DNA of 64,000 nt from Corallococcus caeni. GTDB taxonomy: Bacteria > Myxococcota > Myxococcia > Myxococcales > Myxococcaceae. The position numbers and the translations under genes were made by a program. Numbering within the stretch: the first letter of the stretch is position 1; every line of letters starts with the position of its first letter. Shown piece by piece: positions 34,222 to 42,850 of this stretch. The DNA is taken from contig NZ_BTTW01000010.1 in the NCBI RefSeq assembly GCF_036245865.1, positions 62,001 to 126,000 of the forward strand, in the 5' to 3' direction. The notes beneath the pieces are model-generated. The model was not told the origin of the DNA. It made no database searches and saw only the letters and a program-made list of their open reading frames with translations.

Positions 34222-37200
34222 GCGCCTCCCTTCGGCGCCGGGTTCTTCAGGCGCACCAGGTGCACCGTGCGAGGCCGGGTGCCCAGGGAGTTGAGCAGCT
34301 TGTAGTGCCGGGGGTCCTCGTGCGCGCGGCGCACCGCCGACTCCGGCGCGCGCAGGTCCCCGAAGGTGATGGCCTCCGTGGGGCAGGCCTGCTGGCAGGC
34401 GGTGCGGACCTCGCCTTCACGCACGTCCCGGTGGGCGGAGCGCGCGACGGCGCGGGCCCGTTCGATGCGCTGCACGCAGTACGTGCACTTCTCCATCACC
34501 CCGCGCGAGCGCACCGTGACGTCCGGGTTCTGGCGCAGGCGCGTGAGGGGGTCTCGCTGCTGATACTCCAGGTAGTTGAAGCGGCGGACCTTGTAGGGGC
34601 AGTTGTTGGAGCAGTACCGCGTCCCGATGCAGCGGTTGTAGACCATCTGGTTCAGGCCCTCGTCCGAGTGGACGGTGGCGTTCACCGGGCACACGTATTC
34701 GCAGGGCGCGGCCTCGCAGTGCACGCACGCCACGGGCTGGGTGATGAAGCCCGGGTCGTCCGGGTCGCCCAGGAAGTACCGGTCGATGCGCAGCCAGTGC
34801 ATCTCCCGGCTCTTGAGCACGCCGTCGTGCCCCACCACCGGCACGTTGTTCTCCGCCTGGCAGGCCACCATGCACGCGCTGCATCCCGTGCAGCGGTGCA
34901 GGTCGATGGCCATGGCCCACTGATGGCGGTCGCTCTTCAGCAGCGCGGAGGGCGGGTAGAGCCGCTCGCCGTCCTCCTGGAGCGGCTGGAGTGCCTGGGG
35001 CTTCGCGTGGAAGGCCTCGTGCGGGAGCTGGAGCGCCAGCTGGCGTCCCTCCATGCTCCAGTGCTCCTGCGTGAGCGCCAGCGCGTGGTGCCGGCCCGTG
35101 CGGGTGAGGTTCACGGTGGCCGCGCCCCAGGGCATGTTCCGGGACCCCAGCGCGTACGCATTGACGCCCACGCCCTGCCCCACCGGGCCCACGCGCTCGC
35201 GGCCGTGGCCCAGCGCCAGCGTCACCGTGTCGTCCGGCTGGCCGGGCAGGACCAGGACGGGCACCTCCACCGCCTGCCCCAGCACCTCCAGCCGCGCCAC
35301 GTCTCCCTTCTCCAGCGACAGGGCGCGCGCGGTGGCCGGGGAGAGCAGCGCGGCGTTGCCCCAGGTGAGCTTCGTCACCGGGTCGGGCAGCTCCTGGAGC
35401 CAGGCGTTGCCCGCGAAGCGGCCGTCGTACAGCCGCGAGTCCAGCACCAGCGACAGCTCCAGGCCCTCCGGCTTCTCCGCCAGGTGGCTTGCCCGCGCCA
35501 TCGCCCGCATGTCTGGTGCGTCCTGGACGATGCGGAAGGGCCCCAGCCCCGCGACCTCCAGCGCGTCCTCCATCACCGCGGCGGCGTCCAGCACGGCCCG
35601 CGCGGGGGGAGCCTGCGTGCCGGTAATGACGCCATCCGCGAGCCACGCCTCCCAGCGCGCCTCGAAGTCCGATGGCGCCCCCGCGCGTTCGCGCCAAAGG
35701 GACTTGAGCAGCTCGTAAGGGCTCTGGGCCTCCAGTCCCGCGAAGACGCTCAGGAGCTCCACCTCTGAGACCGCGCCGGGGAACAGGGGCGCGATGAGCG
35801 GCTGTGAAATCGACACGGTGCCATCCGGCGCGCGGCCATCGCGCCAGGACTCGAACGGGTGCGTCGCGGGGACGAACGTGGTGCAGCGCGCTGCCGTCTC
35901 GTCCTCGTGGAGGCCGTGGTACAGGCGGAAGGGGACGCGCTCCAGGTTCTGCGTGAAGCCCGAGTCCCACACCGCCGTCCAGACCGGGTTCCACGCCGTG
36001 ATGATCAGCGTGTCCACCCGTCCATCGAACAGCTCGCCCCTGAGTGAGTTCAGCGCCTCCGGGCCGCCCTCTGGAAGCGCGACGGGCTCCAGCAGCCGGG
36101 GCGTGTTGCCCAGCGCCTCGTCCACCGCGAACGCCAGCTCATGCACCAGCGGCGGCTGCCGCGCGCCCACCGTCACCCGGCCCTGGCCTCGGTGCGCGAG
36201 CAGGTCCCTGGCCGCGCCGCGCACCCAGGCGCGCTGCGCGTCCGTCAGCGCGGTGGCCGGAACGCGCAGCTCCGCGAGCCTCGCGGCCAGTGGATCCGTC
36301 ACACGCGGACGCGGTCCGCCTGTCGCGGCGGATCCGTTCGTGGGGTTCGCCGGAGCGTTCGCGTCCGTGCCTCCGGATGCGCCCTTCCCCAGCCCCGCGC
36401 CCACCTCCGCCGCCAGCGCGAGTATCAACGCGACGCCCTGCGACGGCCGCAGCCGCAGCCGTTCGTCCGCGAAGCCGCCCGTGACGGTCAGCGTGCTCTC
36501 CGCGACCCACAGCCGGTTCATCGCCTCCGGCTTGCGTGCGCGCACGAAGTCCCGCGCCGCGCGCAGGTTGCCGGGCTGGGACGTGGAGAGGAAGTCGTCG
36601 TCCAGCGCCACCACCACCGCGCGCCCCACGTCGTGCACCACGTCCAGCACCCTGCCGTACGCCAGCCGAGTGCCCTCCCTGCGCCCGTCCGCCAGGGCCG
36701 CGCCACAGGGGATGATCCGCGCCCGGGGGAAGCGCTCCTGGATGCGCGCGTACAGCGCCTGCACCAGCGGGCTGCCCGTGGGCTCCACCAGGAAGCGCAG
36801 CCCGGCGCCTCCATCCTCGCGCTCGGCCTGCTTGCGCAGCGCGTCCCGAACGGTGCTCCACGCGGCCTCCACGCCGTTCAGCCGCGCCGTCTTCGCGCGC
36901 GCGGGGTCATAGAGTCCCAGCAGCGCGGCCTGCTCGAAGACACCCGCGGCGCCCAGGCTCGCGGGGTGCAGCGGGTTGCCCTCCACCTTCGTGGGCCGGC
37001 CCTCGTGGCTCTCCACCACCAGCCCCACCGTGCGCCCGTTCCACTCCAGCCCCGTGGCGAAGTGCAGCGGCACGCCGGGCGTCAGCCCCTCCGGCGGCTG
37101 CGAATAGGGGAGGATCTTCTCCGGCGGCTGACGGAAGCACCCGCTGAAGCCCGCCGCCGCCAGGGACGCGGTCGCCAGTTGCAGGAAGGTGCGCCGCGCC

Positions 37201-37367
37201 AGGCCCTCGGGCGGAAGCGTCGCGCCGGGAGGATGCTCACGAGAGACCGCTTCGTGAACGGGGCCTCCCGCGTGCCACTCCTCCAGGCTGCGCCACGCAC
37301 GCACCGCGTCCGTCCCGGGCGCGTCTGGGACTGCCGGCGGCGCGGGAGGGTCGGTCAGAAGTGGCAT
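34218..37367 (-). CDS. actB: Alternative complex III iron-sulfur subunit ActB
   Basis: 1049 residues. N-terminal twin-arginine signal [14 protein letters not shown] (RR at 58-59) with Cys in GFSGCF as a possible lipid site. Residues about 80-740 form a molybdopterin-oxidoreductase-like domain that in ACIII carries no Mo cofactor. The C-terminal ferredoxin-like domain has four Cys clusters: [53 protein letters not shown], and CTYCVQRI with [15 protein letters not shown]. Electron conduit from quinol to the cytochrome subunits. Start [11 protein letters not shown] at 37367 overlaps actA by 13 nt. Confidence 0.95.
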   Translation of the reverse strand: MPLLTDPPAPPAVPDAPGTDAVRAWRSLEEWHAGGPVHEAVSREHPPGATLPPEGLARRTFLQLATASLAAAGFSGCFRQPPEKILPYSQPPEGLTPGVPLHFATGLEWNGRTVGLVVESHEGRPTKVEGNPLHPASLGAAGVFEQAALLGLYDPARAKTARLNGVEAAWSTVRDALRKQAEREDGGAGLRFLVEPTGSPLVQALYARIQERFPRARIIPCGAALADGRREGTRLAYGRVLDVVHDVGRAVVVALDDDFLSTSQPGNLRAARDFVRARKPEAMNRLWVAESTLTVTGGFADERLRLRPSQGVALILALAAEVGAGLGKGASGGTDANAPANPTNGSAATGGPRPRVTDPLAARLAELRVPATALTDAQRAWVRGAARDLLAHRGQGRVTVGARQPPLVHELAFAVDEALGNTPRLLEPVALPEGGPEALNSLRGELFDGRVDTLIITAWNPVWTAVWDSGFTQNLERVPFRLYHGLHEDETAARCTTFVPATHPFESWRDGRAPDGTVSISQPLIAPLFPGAVSEVELLSVFAGLEAQSPYELLKSLWRERAGAPSDFEARWEAWLADGVITGTQAPPARAVLDAAAVMEDALEVAGLGPFRIVQDAPDMRAMARASHLAEKPEGLELSLVLDSRLYDGRFAGNAWLQELPDPVTKLTWGNAALLSPATARALSLEKGDVARLEVLGQAVEVPVLVLPGQPDDTVTLALGHGRERVGPVGQGVGVNAYALGSRNMPWGAATVNLTRTGRHHALALTQEHWSMEGRQLALQLPHEAFHAKPQALQPLQEDGERLYPPSALLKSDRHQWAMAIDLHRCTGCSACMVACQAENNVPVVGHDGVLKSREMHWLRIDRYFLGDPDDPGFITQPVACVHCEAAPCEYVCPVNATVHSDEGLNQMVYNRCIGTRYCSNNCPYKVRRFNYLEYQQRDPLTRLRQNPDVTVRSRGVMEKCTYCVQRIERARAVARSAHRDVREGEVRTACQQACPTEAITFGDLRAPESAVRRAHEDPRHYKLLNSLGTRPRTVHLVRLKNPAPKGGA

Positions 37368-38005
37368 GTGTTGCAATCCGTCCGGGGGTGCACGTCGAGC
37401 GCGGCCTGCACGGCGCGGCCTGTCTCCCGCGCGTCGCCAGGAGGGCGCCAGGTGAGGTTCGCGACCTCGGACACGGGGCGCAGCCACGGCGTCGGGTCGC
37501 GGTGACAGTCCAGGCACCAGCCCATGGTGAGGGGCGCCACCTGCTGCACCGCCGGCATGGTGTCCACGCGCCCGTGGCAGGTGACGCAGCCCACGCCCTT
37601 GTTCACGTGGATCTGATGGCTGAACCAGACGTAGTCCGGCAGCGCGTGCACCCGGTTCCACGGGAGCGGCGTGCCGTCGAAGCCGCTGGCACGCACCGGC
37701 TCCAGGCGCGCGCTCTCGTTCCACACCTGCGCGTGGCACCCCAGGCAGCGCTGCGTGGGCGGCACGCCCGCCACCGGCGAACGCCACGCGCCCTCATGGC
37801 AGTAGCCGCACGGGATGCCTTCGTCGCCCACGTGGTGCCGGTGGTCGAACGGCAGGGGCTGCTCGTGGGGCGTGAACGAACCGCGTCCCAGGGGATTGCG
37901 CGCGAGCAGCAGCAGCCCCGCCAACGACACCGCGGGCACACCCAAGGCCAGGGCGATGAACGCCCGAAGCACCGAGTCAGTCCCGGGGCGGAACAGCGGA
38001 GCCAT
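37355..38005 (-). CDS. actA: Alternative complex III pentaheme cytochrome c subunit ActA
   Basis: 216 residues. One N-terminal membrane helix (AFIALALGVPAVSLAGLLLL) anchors a periplasmic multiheme domain with five CxxCH sites: CGYCH, CLGCH, CVTCH, CLDCH and CNTCH. Extra His residues in HRHHVGD and SHQIHVNKG supply distal ligands, as in ActA proteins. First gene of the 12-gene ACIII-caa3 operon; the promoter should lie in 38006-38331. Confidence 0.95.
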   Translation of the reverse strand: MAPLFRPGTDSVLRAFIALALGVPAVSLAGLLLLARNPLGRGSFTPHEQPLPFDHRHHVGDEGIPCGYCHEGAWRSPVAGVPPTQRCLGCHAQVWNESARLEPVRASGFDGTPLPWNRVHALPDYVWFSHQIHVNKGVGCVTCHGRVDTMPAVQQVAPLTMGWCLDCHRDPTPWLRPVSEVANLTWRPPGDARETGRAVQAALDVHPRTDCNTCHF

Positions 38006-38331
38006 GGCCCTCCTCCGTCCTGCGTGTTGGCCTCCGTGAAGGCGCGCGCGACTGTGGGCGCGGCTTCAAGGGAACCACCAGCCGCCCGCTCACACCCCGT
38101 CGCGTTTCACACGCCCTGGGAGGGAGGCGTTGGCCAACTCACAGGAGGCCCGTCCGCGGGTACAGCCCGCGAGCGCGCGAGGCTCGGTGCCCGGTGCTCG
38201 CGGACGGGCGGAGGCGCGGCGTCCACGAGCGCGCCGTCCTCCGCGAAGCAACCCCACGCGATGAGCCCGGGGCACGCGCGGCCTCGGGCCAGGGCCCGAC
38301 GCGCGGCTCCACGAAGCAGCGCACCGGCCCC
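38006..38331. other. Intergenic region upstream of the ACIII-caa3 operon
   Basis: 326 nt between the actA start and the stop of the kinase-like gene, both leftward. The region must contain the operon promoter, but I see no confident -35/-10 or sigma-54 site. A leftward frame of about 60 codons starting GTG near 38321 (VRCFVEPRVGPWPEA) is open to 38139; its Arg/Pro-rich composition is like a GC shadow, and I do not call it a gene. Confidence 0.5.
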
Positions 38332-39294
38332 TCAGGACCGCAGCGGGCGCTCGCGCACGGGCGCGGAGGCCGTCATCACGGACGCCGCGCCCACGTACAC
38401 GTCCACCGGCGACAGCGGCCCCGCGCCCGGCAACGCCGCCAGCTCGCGCACCACCGCCTCCTGCCCGTGACACGTCATGCCGCGCGCCATGCAGTCGCGC
38501 AGCGCCGCCTGGAGCCACGCGGCGGAGTCCGTCTCTCGCGGCGCGTCCAGCAGCACCCCGCGCAGCACGTCCCGCAGCGCGGGCGACACGTCACCCAGCG
38601 CCGCGTCCACTCCGGCCGCGTCCTCCGGCACCACCGCGTTCCCCACGACCAGCTCCAGCAACACCCGCCCCAGCGCGCGCACGTCCTCCCGCGCCTCCAC
38701 CGGCGAGCCCACCGCGTCCTCGCGGACCGGCAGCTCCACCACGTCCGGCCGCGACGGCGACGTGAAGCGGCGCAGCAGCGGACGCGCGGGCCGCAGCCCG
38801 AAGTCCGTCAGCGTCACTTCACCCCGGGGCCCCACGCGGATGCGGTGCGACCGCACGTCCCCGTGCACCACGCGTGCGCCATGCGCGGCCTGCAACGCGC
38901 CCGCGACCTCCGCGCCCACGTGACACACGAACGCCTCCGACGGCCGCGCCCCACGCCCCATCACGCGCCTGCGCGCCGTGGCCAGCGAACAGCCCGGGAC
39001 GTAGTCCGACACCACCGTCAGCGTGTCGCGCGCGTCCACCTGGAAGCCGTGGAGCCTCGCGATGCCCGGATGCCGCAGCGGCACCGCCAGCGTCAGCGCC
39101 TCCTCCAGCGGACGCCGCGTCTCCGGCGCCAGTCCCGACGCCAGCAGGAACGTCTTCACCACCAGCGGGCGCGCTTCGACGGGCCCCTGCTCCAGCGGCC
39201 ACACCAGGGACACCCACTCGCCCAGCGGGCCCCTCCCCAGCGGATGCAGGGGGGCGAACGCGGGCAGCCGGGAGGCGAACGGAAGCACGGACAT
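38332..39294 (-). CDS. Serine/threonine kinase-like protein with altered catalytic loop
   Basis: 320 residues from the ATG at 39294 (MSVLPFASRLPAF). Kinase subdomains seen: Gly loop LGRGPLGEWVS, Lys in PLVVKTFLLA, alphaC Glu in PLEEALTLAV, catalytic loop VVHGDVRSHRIRV, and DFG in LTLTDFGLRPAR. In the catalytic loop the Asp stays, but the usual Lys is Arg and the Mg-binding Asn is Arg (HRD-LKPEN form becomes HGD-VRSHR). The rest is short, without a sensor or membrane helix. Activity is therefore doubtful; it may be a pseudokinase scaffold. No partner gene is obvious, although it sits upstream in orientation of the ACIII operon. Confidence 0.8.
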   Translation of the reverse strand: MSVLPFASRLPAFAPLHPLGRGPLGEWVSLVWPLEQGPVEARPLVVKTFLLASGLAPETRRPLEEALTLAVPLRHPGIARLHGFQVDARDTLTVVSDYVPGCSLATARRRVMGRGARPSEAFVCHVGAEVAGALQAAHGARVVHGDVRSHRIRVGPRGEVTLTDFGLRPARPLLRRFTSPSRPDVVELPVREDAVGSPVEAREDVRALGRVLLELVVGNAVVPEDAAGVDAALGDVSPALRDVLRGVLLDAPRETDSAAWLQAALRDCMARGMTCHGQEAVVRELAALPGAGPLSPVDVYVGAASVMTASAPVRERPLRS

Positions 39295-39411
39295 GGCACC
39301 CTCCAACCCAACACATCCAACCTGCGACGTCAACCCAGGCGGTCCTACGCCACGGGTCCTGCGACTCCCGACACCCGGGCACGCGGCCCGGGTGCCAGGA
39401 ACGGCCCGAGG

Positions 39412-40011
39412 CTAGAAGTAGCCGCCGACCGTGGTCGTGATGCCGATGGTCACGTCGTTGCCGGAGAAGTTGCCCTGCTCCGAACCCAGGCTGCCCACGT
39501 CCTGGCTGATGAGCGCGCGCACCTGCGGGCCCGCGCCCACGAAGAAGTGCGGCGAGACGTGGAACAGGATGGGGGCGTTGAAATCCAGGACGAAGTTCAC
39601 GTCGCTGCTGTTCGGGACGTGCGCGAACTGCACGCCGAAGCCCGCCTTGGGCCAGAACGACACGCGCTCGTTGAGCGGCAGGTGGTAGCCCACGCGGCCC
39701 AGCACGCCCAGGCCCACGACGGTGCTGTCACCGAAGCCGAAGGCCACCAGCGCGGACGCGCCCACCGACAGGTTCTGCTGGAGGAAGTAGTCCGCGGACG
39801 GCTCCAGGCGGATCAGGAACACTTCCGAGGCGGTGTTGTAGCCCAGGAAGCCGTTGAGCTCCTGGCTGATGACGACCTGGCTCGCCTGACCGAAGTCAGA
39901 CGCCTTGCCCGGATCGCTGTTCAGGTTCGGCTCATCCGCCGCGACCGCCTGCGACGACACCGCGAGACCCGCCACCAGCGCCAGGCCCGTCCACTTGCTG
40001 TTTCCACGCAT
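39412..40011 (-). CDS. Outer-membrane beta-barrel protein
   Basis: 199 residues from the ATG at 40011. Signal peptide MRGNSKWTGLALVAGLAVSS ends AVAADEP. The mature part alternates polar and hydrophobic residues in strand-like stretches (GFLGYNTASEVFLIRLEPS, VFWPKAG-type, FVLDFNAPILFHVSPHFFVG) and ends TTVGGYF, with the terminal aromatic residue recognised by the BAM machinery. An eight-stranded OmpW/OmpX-size barrel is likely; function unknown. GGGGAG lies 8-9 nt before the ATG. Confidence 0.8.
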   Translation of the reverse strand: MRGNSKWTGLALVAGLAVSSQAVAADEPNLNSDPGKASDFGQASQVVISQELNGFLGYNTASEVFLIRLEPSADYFLQQNLSVGASALVAFGFGDSTVVGLGVLGRVGYHLPLNERVSFWPKAGFGVQFAHVPNSSDVNFVLDFNAPILFHVSPHFFVGAGPQVRALISQDVGSLGSEQGNFSGNDVTIGITTTVGGYF

Positions 40012-40230
40012 CGAGGTTTCTCCCCACGTTCGCGCCCGGCCGACCCTTCCCGGTGCGCATGCGGGGCCCCTTCTAGCCAAAGCCTGCCGCAACGCGAGGA
40101 TGTTTTCCGACCCACCCAACACTTCGTTGACACCCCACCATCAGCGCCGCGAACACAAAAATCCTGATCGCGCGCCTCTCTATCTACAGGGATGAGAAAG
40201 AGAGAACCCCGTGTGGACTCCCCGTCCACA

Positions 40231-40276
40231 GTGCACCGCCGGAACCTGTCCGGCTGTCGGACAGGTCCGGACCGTC
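40231..40276. repeat. Fourth copy of the REP-like palindrome
   Basis: GTGCACCGCCGG leads into AACCTGTCCGG-CTG-TCGGACAGGTC (40243-40267). It shares the CTG loop, the TCGGACAGGT arm of copy 3 and the GCACC flank of copies 1 and 2. It lies in the 295-nt gap between the SDR gene stop and the start of the outer-membrane protein gene, 9 kb from the other three. Confidence 0.8.
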
Positions 40277-40306
40277 CCGTGCGCGGAGGTGGCGTGTCCG
40301 GGGACG

Positions 40307-41305
40307 TCAGCGCGCCGCGCGCACCAGGCCGCGAGCGCCCAGCACCGCGCCGCCCACGACGCCGCCCGTGAGCGCCGCCAACCCCAGCGTCGCGGTGAAG
40401 CGCTTCCACGCGGGCGTCGGCGGCACGCTGCCGCGGGGGCCCACGCCTTCGGCCACGGGGCTGAAGAGGTTGCCCTCGGGGCGGTCCAGCGGCGTGTCCG
40501 TCATCTGCATCCGCACGCCGAAGCGGGAGAGCACCGCCTTGCCCACCGACGGCGCCACGCCGTTGAGCCACAGCATCAGCCGCCCCTGGAGGAACGCCGG
40601 CACCGACGTGCGGCCCGGCCGCTTCGCCAGCCGCACCACCGCCTTCGCCACCAGGTCCACGTCGTACGTGGGTGGCACCGGCACGGGCTTCTTCCCGAGC
40701 ATCGTGGGCGCGTGGTCGAACATGGGCGTGGACACGGACGGCACCAGCACGTTGGACACCTGGATGCCCGTGCCCTGCAGCTCCATCTCCAGCGACTGCG
40801 CCCACCCCAGCGTCGCGTGCTTCGCCGCGGCGTACGCGGACAAGAGCGGCGCGGACCCCGACGACAGCATGGACTGCACGTTGAGCAGGTGGCCGTGGCC
40901 CTGCTTCCGGAAGTGCGGCAGCACCGCGCGCGCGAAGCGGAAGTAGCCGAAGCACGCCACGTCGAACACGCGCGTGATGTGCTCCCAGGGCAGCTGGTCG
41001 AAGTACCCGTAGGACTGCACCGCCGCCGCGTTCACCAGCAGGTCCACGCGGCCGTAGTGCGCCACGCACTCGCGCACCACGCGCTCCACGTCCTCCGCCA
41101 CCGTGACGTCGCCTTCACACACCAGGCACTCGCCGCCCTGCTGGAGCACCTCCACGCGCAGCCGCTCCAGCGCCGCCTGGCGCCGCGCGGTGACGCACAG
41201 CCGCACGCCGGCCTCCGCCAGGCGCAGCGCGGACTGCCAGCCCACGCCGCTCGACGCGCCCGTGACGATGGCCACCTGTCCCTTCAAGTCCTCGTGACGC
41301 GCCAT
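40307..41305 (-). CDS. Short-chain dehydrogenase/reductase with C-terminal membrane helix
   Basis: 332 residues. Classical SDR core: NAD(P) motif IVTGASSGVGWQSALRLA, VNAAAVQSYG (NAG-like), catalytic Ser in LNVQSMLSSG and Tyr-x3-Lys in SAYAAAKHATLGW. The Arg in VTARRQAALE suggests NADP preference (inference). After about residue 240 comes an extension with APSVGKAVLSRFGVRMQMTD and a terminal hydrophobic helix TLGLAALTGGVVGGAVLGAR, so it may attach to the membrane. Substrate unknown. Confidence 0.9.
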   Translation of the reverse strand: MARHEDLKGQVAIVTGASSGVGWQSALRLAEAGVRLCVTARRQAALERLRVEVLQQGGECLVCEGDVTVAEDVERVVRECVAHYGRVDLLVNAAAVQSYGYFDQLPWEHITRVFDVACFGYFRFARAVLPHFRKQGHGHLLNVQSMLSSGSAPLLSAYAAAKHATLGWAQSLEMELQGTGIQVSNVLVPSVSTPMFDHAPTMLGKKPVPVPPTYDVDLVAKAVVRLAKRPGRTSVPAFLQGRLMLWLNGVAPSVGKAVLSRFGVRMQMTDTPLDRPEGNLFSPVAEGVGPRGSVPPTPAWKRFTATLGLAALTGGVVGGAVLGARGLVRAAR

Positions 41306-41436
41306 GCGTTTTCACCCCTCCTCGCGAAGAGGTGGGACTTCCGCACGGGCTTCGCACGAGCCAGGCCCCCGAAATCCTCCGCGCGCCCCTCCCTCGCCCG
41401 GCCGCTCAGCGGGCCGGCGGGCAGGGCGCGCGGGGC

Positions 41437-42048
41437 TCAGGCCCAGGAGACGTCGTAGACGGCGTCCACCAGCGACTGCGCCTTGCCGCGCACCTGCACG
41501 TCGTGCACGCCCGTCACCTCCAGCGCGGACTGGAGGATGCCCTCGTTGTAGGGCACCGGCATCAGCGAGCGCTTCATGATGACCCGGCCGGACGTGGGCC
41601 CCGTCCACTCCACGGTGCGCTCGCCGAAGTTCAGCGCCGTGCGGTAGCCGGAGTGCATCAGCTCCAGCAGCCGCTTCGGGTCGCCGCCCGCCTGCTGCAC
41701 GAAGTCACGCGCGAACATGGAGTTGAGGAAGTCCAGCATCGCCTGCGTGCCAATCTGCCGCTGCGCCGCCTCATGCCCGCCCACGAGCGACGAGAGCTGC
41801 TCGGCCGCGACGTAGGACAGCCGCAGGAAGCGCGGGAACGGATAGGTCTGCATGGGCATGAAGTCGGCGGTCTCGCCCACCTGCTCCAGACAGCGCGACA
41901 CCGCCTCCGGTCCGCCCAGGAACCGCACCGCGTCCAGCACGCCCAGGAAGAACAGGCCCCGGCTCGTGTCCTCCGGCGTCGTTGCGGCCAGGCGAGCCTC
42001 CAGGTCACGGGCGACGTCGTCGGGGAGATTCAGCGCGCCGTGCGGCAT
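41437..42048 (-). CDS. Mxa_TIGR02265 / DUF2378 family protein
   Basis: 203 residues from the ATG at 42048 (MPHGALNLPDDVARDL). The pattern of helical segments, PFPRFLRLSYVAAEQLSS, FLNSMFARDFVQQAGGD, SGYRTALNFGERTVEWTGPT and PYNEGILQSALEVTGVHDVQ, is that of the DUF2378 family found almost only in myxobacteria. Function unknown. The family is lineage-specific and is one of my reasons for placing the window in the Myxococcota. Genes on either side are independent. Confidence 0.85.
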   Translation of the reverse strand: MPHGALNLPDDVARDLEARLAATTPEDTSRGLFFLGVLDAVRFLGGPEAVSRCLEQVGETADFMPMQTYPFPRFLRLSYVAAEQLSSLVGGHEAAQRQIGTQAMLDFLNSMFARDFVQQAGGDPKRLLELMHSGYRTALNFGERTVEWTGPTSGRVIMKRSLMPVPYNEGILQSALEVTGVHDVQVRGKAQSLVDAVYDVSWA

Positions 42049-42172
42049 CAGCGTCGTCCTTTGAATGAGGGGGACTGGACCAGGCGGGGACCCGGCGGGG
42101 CGCGAGGATTCCACAGGTCCCGTTCCATCGCGAGTCCTGGATGGACCTGCCTCGCGCCACGCGACACATGTT

Positions 42173-42568
42173 TCACGACGTGCGAGGTCCTTCCGGGCCT
42201 TCCCCGGATGATGAAGGCAGGAAGTGGCGCACCACCTCCAGCAGGGAAGCCACCGACACCGGCTTGCGCAGATAGGCCGTCGCGCCCGGAGGATGGAAGG
42301 GGCTGCCGGACAGCACGACGATGGGGACGCCCTCCAGCATGCGTTCCGCGGACAGCCTCGCGAGGAAGGCCTGTCCGTCCATCACCGGCATCATCAGGTC
42401 CAGCAGCACCAGGCCTGGGCGCGGATGGGACTTCAGCCAGTTCCATGCGTCCTCTCCGTGGATGCATTGCGCGACGCGATAGCCCTCCATCTCCAGCAGC
42501 GTCGCGACCGCGTCCCGGATGTCTTCCTCGTCCTCGATCAAGAGGATGGGGGGGGCACTGTCTGTCAT
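42173..42568 (-). CDS. Single-domain response regulator
   Basis: 131 residues, only a receiver domain. Acidic pocket in LLIEDEEDIRDAV, phospho-acceptor Asp in LVLLDLMMPVMDGQ, Ser switch in VVLSGSPF and Lys in AYLRKPVSVAS. No output domain. It is divergent from the formate dehydrogenase operon (282-nt gap), so it could belong to the same regulatory region, but there is no partner kinase nearby. Confidence 0.9.
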   Translation of the reverse strand: MTDSAPPILLIEDEEDIRDAVATLLEMEGYRVAQCIHGEDAWNWLKSHPRPGLVLLDLMMPVMDGQAFLARLSAERMLEGVPIVVLSGSPFHPPGATAYLRKPVSVASLLEVVRHFLPSSSGEGPEGPRTS

Positions 42569-42850
42569 GCAGTGTCTCCACTCGCTTTCCGCCACACATC
42601 CGGCCGTCATGTGGCTGTGGGTCGTCCGGTTCCTCGTGAAGGCACGAAGGCCCACGGGGAGGGAGGAGCCGGACAAGGTGTTGGCACCGTGGAGAAATAA
42701 CGGCTGGAGCCCCCCACCCTGATTTCGGGCGCGGTGCGTTTTCGTGCCTGCTCGCCTGCTTCCGGGCGCGGGCACTGGCCTCTCGCGCGGCGCGTCCCCA
42801 TCTTCCGGGCCGGGGTTCCACGTGCGCTGCCAGTCAGGGGAGGAGCGGCC

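Noticed and set aside
38139-38321. Small leftward gene upstream of actA
   Set aside because: Arg/Pro-rich composition, no recognisable domain, only a modest ribosome binding site; more likely leader or promoter sequence.
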